A stretch of 64,000 nt of DNA from the NCBI RefSeq assembly GCF_041146395.1, contig NC_090989.1, positions 253,694,843-253,758,842 on the forward strand, given 5' to 3'. A program made the translations under genes and the position numbers. This stretch comes from Eulemur rufifrons (Eukaryota; Chordata; Mammalia; Primates; Lemuridae). Positions 63,614 to 64,000 of this stretch are shown here, in pieces (position 1 is the stretch's first letter; each line of letters begins with the position of its first letter). A model generated the notes under the pieces. It saw only the letters and a program-made list of their open reading frames with translations, searched no databases and was not told where the DNA came from.

Positions 63614-64000
63614 GTGGTCCCCAACCTTTTTGTCACCAGGGACCAGTTTCATGGAAGACAATTTTTCCATGGACTGGGGTGGGGGCGGGGAGGTTATGGT
63701 TTGGGGATAATTCAAGTACATTACATTTATTGTGCAGTCAAGCCTATCTGCTATTCGTAATCTGTATTTGCAGCCACTCTTCAGTGCTAGCATTACTGCC
63801 TCAGCTCTACCTCAGCAGGCATTAGGTTCTCACAAGGTTCACACAACCTAGATCCTTTGCACGTGCAGTTTACAGTAGGATTTGCACTCCTATGAGAATC
63901 TAATGCCGCTGCTGATCTGACAGGAGGCGGAGCTCAGGTGATGATGCAAGTGATGGGGAATAGCTATAAATACAGACAAAACTTTGCTCACTCCCCTGCT
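63614..64000 (+). mobile_element. MER1-type hAT-Charlie element, cut by window end
   Basis: Begins 'gcagtggtccccaacctttt' and continues 'tgtcaccagggaccagtttc', 'catggaagacaatttttcca', 'ttacatttattgtgcagtca', 'gagaatctaatgccgctgct' and 'gatctgacaggaggcggagc', a strong match to the MER1 group. The right terminal repeat lies beyond the window. The 63599-63793 minus frame is part of it. Confidence 0.85.

Overview
The window is 64 kb of AT-rich primate nuclear DNA, apparently intergenic or deep intronic. The best clue to the organism is a group of well-preserved Alu elements (around 20.2, 25.3, 29.1, 48.7, 55.6 and 60.9 kb). Their middle A-rich linker carries an extra block reading roughly 'agaaagaaattatatggacaactaaaaatatatatag', and their right arm reads 'gctgtgagctaggctgacgccacggcactc'. 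From memory this form is typical of strepsirrhine (lemur-type) Alus, not human or Old World monkey Alus. The rest of the repeat complement (MIR, L2, L1M, MaLR LTRs, Tigger and hAT-Charlie DNA transposons) is generally mammalian.

I could support no protein-coding gene, tRNA, snRNA or rRNA. The open frames are 60-114 codons long and fit chance in AT-rich DNA, or lie inside Alus and other repeats. A few short exon-like patterns (splice-site consensus plus an open frame) are listed as weak candidates only.

Layout. 1-6.1 kb: mostly unassigned sequence with small MIR/L2 remnants. 6.1-9 kb: a MIR split by a solo MaLR LTR, an Alu whose tail has grown into a long GA tract, an antisense L1M 3' end and an L2. 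9-15.5 kb: repeat-poor, AT-rich. 15.5-30.1 kb: a repeat cluster with eight Alus, a full-length Tigger-type transposon (17857-19217) split by an Alu, L1M pieces and an MLT1-like LTR. 30.1-47.1 kb: 17 kb with no Alu, broken by an L1 nest at 39.5-40.7 kb. 47.1-56 kb: a second cluster, including a Tigger split by an Alu and a hAT transposon holding an LTR that itself holds an Alu. 56-64 kb: mostly unassigned, with one Alu, two MIRs, and an L2 interrupted at the right edge by a MER1-type hAT element.

There is no operon-like or cooperating gene set. The biology visible here is the history of transposition: nested insertions, target-site duplications, a 5'-inverted L1, very short retro-insertions and a local 35-bp inverted copy. 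Repeat family names come from memory of consensus sequences, not from a database search, so subfamily names are tentative. No previously undescribed biological system is evident.
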